A stretch of DNA of 64,000 bases from Embiotoca jacksoni (taxonomy: Eukaryota > Chordata > Actinopteri > Embiotocidae). Location: the NCBI GenBank assembly GCA_022577435.1, contig JAKOON010000087.1:248001-312000 (forward strand). The letters are read 5' to 3'. Each line of letters starts with the position of its first letter. Position 1 is the stretch's first letter. Positions 58,901-64,000 of the stretch are shown here, piece by piece. The position numbers and the translations under genes are program-made. Below the pieces are notes generated by a model. That model was not told the origin of the DNA. It searched no databases and saw only the letters and a program-made list of their open reading frames with translations.

Positions 58901-61900
58901 TACTCCAATCAGTGTATTTCATCCGAAGTTGCTCGCACCAATTCAACCGTTTTTAAGGTATTGCCGTTCTCGGTTTCAACACCCGTTGACCCGCCGCTTG
59001 TCCTTTTTAACCTTTATGGTCAGTATTTTCCTAAAAAAAAAACGCTCCGCTACTTCGATTGACCTGATTAAACAAATCGAAGTCCTGCAGCGAAGCAAGC
59101 TATGAACCTTTACGAACAGCTTTTCTTCCTACAAGTGGTCAGTATTTGATACTGAAAGGACAAATTTTTGCACGAGTATTCCTTCAAACTAACCTTTGCT
59201 AGTTGGGTCAACGAAGCCAATGCTTCTTTTAACATTTAACATTTCCCGCCTCTTGACGCATTAAGCCATTGATACAACACAACAGCCATCTAATCACAAC
59301 TGTACTGGTTGGAAACCTTTTATCATCCCAGAGTCCGTTTAAAACAGCAAAAAGCAACGAGGCGGGAACTACTTGGCAGAAAAGGCTGTTTACCCTTATT
59401 TTATTAGCAACAGTCACATAAAACAACTCTTTGTTTATGAGGGATTAGAGCAAGTTATCCATGGCACTGAAGCATTTAAAACCAAAGCTTTTATACCTGA
59501 TTATTATTATATGTGTGTTTTTCCCCAACCTGCCCGAGCTGATTATCCTATGTTACAACCGGCGCCAGCTGATTTCTCTCTCCCTTCCAGCTGTTTGTGC
59601 AGCAGGGTGGCAAACTACTTTCAGAATAATAGCGGATGTTAATTTGTAAGGCTTTATTGGGAGGGATTGGAAAACAGGCCAGGCAACGAGGCACGGCCCC
59701 ACTTTTGGCTTTCAGCAGCCATTATATAATCGGCAGCCAGGGCTCAACGTCATATTTCTCTCTTCCTAAATTTCTTGACATCAGGTGTTAGTATAACAGC
59801 CAAGGCTTGTCCCACTGATACACACCATCTGTTTGCTCAGATGACTGAAAGCACAGAAAAGAATTTCCCACAGAAAACACTGTGGAATACCTGGAAAAGC
59901 TGTCAGAAATGTTGCATTCGAATCGATGAAAAACACAGATGTCAACATCTAAATAATTTTTCTTTTTATTAACTGTCTAGATGTTTCAGTTAACACACCT
60001 ATCTTGGAAGCGCGAGCTCTGGGTGAATCCGGTTCCTCAGTTTCCCTAAATAATGCAGGTGCACGCTGTATTTTTAGCCTCATTCTACCTGACGTGCATC
60101 ATGAAAGCCCCCCCCCCCACACTCCTGCCCCCCTCCCCCGTCCTCTCATTCACACCTCCATTAGCTTCCAGTCATCTTTGTGTCTGGGGGTCCGAGCAGA
60201 AAGATGCTTCTGTTTCTGAATGAAAGCGGCTCTCTGTCCAAAACAACGTTGTCAGGACAAGGCAGACAGAGAGCAGAAGTTAATGCACTTTGTCAGCGCT
60301 GGCAGGCTTCTGAGCCAAGAGCTATTAACTCTGAGAGGGAAAGGCATTTCCTCCTTGTAAATGCCATATTAAATTATTATTATTTCATTTGGTAACAGGG
60401 AAAAGCCCATCAGGGCTATATTGTTCAAGGTGAGCGGGGAATTGTAAATGGAGAGTCTGGGTTTTTCTAAAAGCCACCAAAGAGGGTGGGTTTTGAGGGG
60501 TGAGGGGGGGTTAAGGTAGTTAAAAGAGGAAGTTGGTACTGGCGTCATTGCAACTTGATGTGGTCATCAGAGTTAAAAATCGGAGTGTCACACCTTTAAA
60601 CGGTCTTGTATGTTTAATTTTGGCTAAAGTCTCCGCGGCACCTTTTTTCGCTGGGCGTGACTCTTTCATGAATCCCGCCTCCATCTTCAGCGTGTTCTCT
60701 GAATGAGAAGGCGCTTCTGCCAAATGAAAATGTGAATGAACGGCGGGGGCACAGCAGATCGAAGCCTGCCTGGATCTGGATGTTTCTGCAGGTGGATCGG
60801 GCCCAGAGGACTTTGCGGCTTGGCCTCGCTGGACGGGCCTCTGTGTAAAAGATACCTGGGCCAAACTGGCTTAGCGGGATATTCCCATCGTTTTGGGTGA
60901 CTGTGACCCCCTTCTTTACAGGCAAAGCAGCTGCCAAAAGCGGGTCCGCGGTGTGCAACGTGAGACACTGTAAAATTTATATCAGTGTCACTACGGCTGG
61001 TCATATATGTGCCCCCGGCCACTATCACTGCTGTAGGCCTAGTATGACGTCTGGCAACTCGCCACCATTCGTTTAATTCATTCTACTAAGAAATATAAAT
61101 CATTGGAGAGGAAAGAGAATCTGATTTATAGATGTTGAATTGGCTGTTTGCCGCACCTGCATACTTCATACGCAGTTTACAACGATGAGGGCAGATTTGC
61201 CACCTGAAATTCAAAGTCAATTTTGAATCAATGAGTCCTTTATTTCAGAAAGTGGCAGACAAAAGCAGACTTAATTTCTGACTAGTGGTCGTTGACTATA
61301 CTGGCTGTAAGGATTAGCAAATTTGATCAGCTGTAGACAGCTTAACGGTAGTTTTGTGAGTTGCCCCAAAATTTCTCTAGTCTGGCTGAGGGTTGTTTTT
61401 CTGTGTCAAACTGAAAGTGCCCATTTCAGGCAAAAAGCCAAAAAAAAAAAAAAATAATCATATACGTAAAAGTAATAGAAACTATGAAACATGATTGTCC
61501 CGATTGTTCGCTACTCGCACATGCACCACAGTGCTCAAACGTAACCCCACAAAATGATGTAGTGTGAAACTCCCATGGTCTATAGAGGGTAAAAAAGAAA
61601 AAAACATGATATTGTCTAGTCCCCCAAATGCAAGATGAAGCCCCCCCCCCTTTTTTTTTTTTTAAACCAAATTTCCAGAAAAATGTATTTAGACCAGTGC
61701 GGTGTGCTTGCTTTCTTCTGCAGTACTCTGAGAACTCTCTCAACATCGTTTTTTTTTTTTTTTCCCCTGTTCGTTCAGCTTAGGTGCTGCACCTAGGTAT
61801 TGTAATGGTGGGAAAAACCCTGTTGAATATCACTCTTATTACAGTAAACATGCTCAATGCTTCAACATGCAGAAAAATCCAAAGCTCGACAGCCATGCCG

Positions 61901-62966
61901 TGCCAACTTTTGATCGCCTGACTACGATTAGACCATCGAGAGAGCTCGAGCTAACGGGTCCCTTTGCAAAGCGGCGGTAACGTCTTTGTCACCTCAGTTG
62001 TCTAAAAAAAACAACAAAAAAGCCTCCCGTGCTTCCTCTCCGACAGGTAAACCAGGCTACGGCGCCAATGCAAGGCGGTCACGTGGCATTGTGGACGAGT
62101 GCTGCTTCCAAAGCTGTGAGCTGCGGCGCCTGGAGATGTACTGTGCACCTGCCAAGACTAGCAAGCCTGCTCGATCTGTGCGTGCACAGCGCCACACAGA
62201 CATGCCGAGAGCACCTAAGGTTAGTACCGCAGGGCACAAAGTGGACAAGGGCACAGAGCGTAGGACAGCACAGCAGCCAGACAAGACAAAAAACAAGAAG
62301 GTGAGCAAAGCACTAAACAAATACACTCTAAAAAAAAACATGGGATAAGGATTGATGTTTGGGTCGTTCATTTATCCTGTAAATATCCTGAGAATGTTTA
62401 AACAAAACGAGTTTGAAAATTTGGGAAACACGCTTGTTGTTTATTCCTGCAGCCAACGGCCGGTTAGCTTAGCTTAGCGTAAAGGAGTGAAAACAGCGGG
62501 AAACCGTTGTGATTCGAAGGCGCGTGGCGCGAAAAGGTACCACCAAATTGTGTTCGTTTTTTTTTCTTGGATTAAAAAGAGACATGATGCATGATGATAA
62601 GTAAGTTTTCCAAGAGCTACTGGGTGAATTTCGTTTCCGTAGGACAGGACCAAACTAATTAAAGCTCACGAATATGAGTTTAGCCTGCACAAAAAAGACG
62701 TGAATTGGATTATGTTCCCAATTCTTATAAAACAAGACTAAGCTGACGGGTTGCTGGCTGCAGAACAAATGTAAAAGTGGAATCAAACCGCTAATCTCAT
62801 TAAGCGTATTTTCTACATTTTCGAGCATTTAATTTAAGGGGTTAACAGGGTTCGAGTTTTTTGGTTGTTTGCTGCATAGTAACGAAAATATTGTCCATTC
62901 AACTTAAGTGGCTTCATTTTTCTCCCACAGAGACCTACACCTGGACATAGTCATTCATCCTTCAAG
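50428..62966 (+). CDS. igf1: igf1, insulin-like growth factor 1 precursor, 3'-partial gene model
   Basis: Four coding exons lie in the window: 50428-50475, 51872-52031, 62047-62300 (or 62047-62219 with the inner donor) and 62931-62966. They encode a signal peptide (residues 1-44), then a mature hormone of residues 45-111. In the hormone are the B domain (GPETLCGAELVDTLQFVCGE), a short C domain, the A domain (GIVDECCFQSCELRRLEMYC) and D. The six disulfide cysteines are at 50, 62, 88, 89, 93 and 102. The KTSKPARSVRAQR stretch carries the regularly spaced basic residues used for pro-hormone cleavage. The E domain contains the two segments alternatively spliced in teleosts. The product is a secreted IGF1R ligand, mainly hepatic and driven by growth hormone (family knowledge). 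The final exon for the E-domain C-terminus is not in the window. A Gly at the B domain start and the E-domain sequence exclude IGF2. Confidence 0.96.
50476..51871 (+). other. igf1: igf1 intron 1
   Basis: This is an AT-rich intron with T runs and an A25 run near 51542. It contains no exon-like segment that I can support. Confidence 0.6.
51872..52031 (+). CDS. igf1: igf1 exon 2 (signal peptide core and B domain)
   Basis: The acceptor is TGTGCGCAG and the donor GTAAGT. The exon reads SAMCCISCSHTLSLLLCVLT, the hydrophobic signal core, with cleavage expected after TATGA. The B domain GPETLCGAELVDTLQFVCGE then follows, ending RGFYF plus one base of Ser. The second Met (residue 19) is the conserved internal start candidate in IGF1 leaders. 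Confidence 0.96.
53220..53610 (+). repeat. teleost interspersed repeat in igf1 intron 2
   Basis: The segment has GGGATCAGCAAAGTTATTCC, TTTCATGGAAATCCGTCAAA, ACCACAAGGGGGCACTCGAG, TCTGGGGACCAAGAATACC and GATATTTGAGTTTGGACCAA in that order. It matches, with divergence, a repeat I know from many percomorph introns (rest on memory, class uncertain). Confidence 0.6.
56362..56397 (+). repeat. (GGAA)n purine-rich array
   Basis: Imperfect AAGG/GGAA units in igf1 intron 2. Confidence 0.85.
62047..62300 (+). CDS. igf1: igf1 exon 3 (C, A, D and proximal E domains, with alternative 5' splice site)
   Basis: The acceptor is CCTCTCCGACAG. The exon completes Ser, then encodes KPGYGANARRSR, GIVDECCFQSCELRRLEMYC, APAKTSKPA and the E-domain start RSVRAQRHTDMPRAPK. 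A GTTAGT donor follows that Lys at 62220. If it is skipped, 27 more codons (VSTAGHKVDKGTERRTAQQP, DKTKNKK) run to a GTGAGC donor at 62301. These are the short and long forms known from teleost Ea variants. Confidence 0.95.
62410..62500 (+). repeat. teleost interspersed repeat with TTAGCTTAGCTTAG core, second copy
   Basis: It contains AAATTTGGGAAACACGCTTG, GGTTAGCTTAGCTTAGCG and AACAGCGGGAAAC, the same family as the copy at 17711, here in igf1 intron 3. Confidence 0.65.
62931..62966 (+). CDS. igf1: igf1 12-residue cassette exon (E domain)
   Basis: The acceptor is TTCTCCCACAG and the donor GTAATC. The 36-base in-frame exon reads RPTPGHSHSSFK, corresponding to the RPLPGHSHSSFK cassette of fish Ea-2 and Ea-4 forms, with Leu replaced by Thr. 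Being 36 bases long and phase 0 on both sides, it can be skipped without changing frame. Confidence 0.93.
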
Positions 62967-64000
62967 GTAATCATGGAAATTGGATCATTTTGTCTTCGTT
63001 TTCTTGCTTTGATGTTATTTAAAGCAAATGCACGAGCTCTCGGATGACATCAGAGTTTCAAAAGCGCGACGAGCTTCATGGTAAAATCAGAGGGATTTTT
63101 ATAAAAATAGGCCTGAAATCTCTTGGGCAAATAAAGAAACTGTAATGTCTAAATGCAGACTGTCTCATTCTCCAGCTGCCAACCTGCGAGGAGAGTGTGA
63201 TCCTTTTAAGATTCAACAGTGTGCTTTTTACCCTTTTCTCAAAAAAGAAAACCATTAGCAAGAGAAGGAACTAAGTGGTTTTTGTGGTAGACAAAGTGGC
63301 ACTCCCGCTCCCCAGGCAGAATCTCCACTCTGCTACTGTACATTATGTCCTGAAATTCAGACGGCTCACCATAACAAACTCACACATGCGAGGTCTGGAG
63401 ATGAAGCACGCATATCATGTTTAGTGTACCTACGTCTGCAGTGGTTTCCATGTAACCGGTATCTGGTGTTGTAGGAATCCATCTCTTATTTTTCTCTTGA
63501 CGTTGAACTGAAATTTGAATTCTCCCCAGTTCAAGTCAGGGAATCTAATGATATCGCAGCTATTTTGCATATTTTTTCCAAAGACAATAAAACCATTTTT
63601 TTTCTGACATATTTGGGGAGGGAAGCAGTTTCTATGGTGCACGTTTTATGCCATCAGAAAACATGCTTTCGGAAATGCAGACAACCCCCCCCCCCCCCCC
63701 CCCCACCCCACCGCGCGCGCCCTCCGAACCTCCAAATCCAATATCGGAAAATTGTGGGGATAAGAGATTTTTCGAAGTTATCCAACCATTTGACGAGCAG
63801 TTTGGACGGAGTATCCGGGCCCCTGTGGGTGGGCGGGTTTGGCAGTCATTGACTGATATTTGAGCACTGCAGGAGAGAAGCAGTTCTTCCGTAGAACATC
63901 AGCAGTGCAGCCTCCGATAGCCGTGTAGCTATTGCTCTTACAAGATGTTTTCCCTCCTTTATAATAAGCCGACAACAATCGGTTATCCACTCTGATCAAT
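62967..64000 (+). other. igf1: igf1 intron 4 (partial)
   Basis: I searched for the terminal E-domain exon (EVHQKNSSRGNTGG in fish) and did not find it, so it lies beyond the window. A C20 run is at 63685-63704. Confidence 0.6.
63685..63704 (+). repeat. C20 homopolymer
   Basis: Twenty C bases followed by ACCCCACCGCGCGCGCCC near the end of the window. Confidence 0.85.

Larger units (their letters stand above)
52032..62046 (+). other. igf1: igf1 intron 2
   Basis: This is a 10-kb intron between the B-domain and C/A-domain exons. It carries a teleost interspersed repeat at about 53220-53610, a CTG-rich stretch near 54509-54537, T and A runs near 55876 and 55936, a GGAA-rich stretch at 56362-56397, and an unassigned open frame at 57998-58564. 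No host exon is recognised. Confidence 0.6.

Overview
The window looks like vertebrate nuclear DNA from a ray-finned fish, probably a percomorph teleost. Coding sequence is split into short GC-rich exons with GT/AG borders. AT-rich introns carry long (CA)n, (GT)n and (GATA)n arrays, and several interspersed repeats typical of teleost genomes are present. The encoded IGF-1 is of the teleost type, with the alternative E-domain segments known from fish.

Three protein-coding genes lie on the plus strand. (1) Positions 1-28835 hold the 3' two thirds of abtb3 (btbd11), an ankyrin-repeat and BTB-domain protein. Fifteen exons are recognised from 2111 to the stop at 28833-28835; the 5' exons lie upstream of the window. 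A C10 run in the last exon breaks the reading frame just before the conserved C-terminal PDZ ligand. (2) Positions 34104-39906 hold a complete seven-exon gene of about 1087 codons. It joins an N-terminal TIN2/TINF2-like (TRFH-like) domain to 21 C2H2-type zinc fingers, which are all in the last exon. (3) Positions 50428-62966 hold igf1: signal peptide, B-C-A-D domains, and the alternatively spliced E-domain pieces (a 27-residue exon extension and a 12-residue cassette exon). Its last coding exon lies beyond the window.

Between the zinc-finger gene and igf1 (about 40.1-50.4 kb) there is no recognised host gene. This stretch holds a 46-bp minisatellite, a G-rich minisatellite, and a decayed minus-strand Ty3/gypsy-type retrotransposon remnant (zinc knuckle, protease, integrase) that lacks reverse transcriptase and RNase H. 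It also has two exon-like open segments at 44.0 and 45.0 kb that I cannot assign.

The genes do not form a functional unit. abtb3 and igf1 lie on the same chromosome arm in human (12q23), so finding them together reflects conserved linkage. The observations most worth checking are the abtb3 frameshift, the long CA arrays just downstream of two weak abtb3 splice donors, the TIN2-like/zinc-finger fusion, the igf1 dual splice donor, and the structure of the gypsy remnant.
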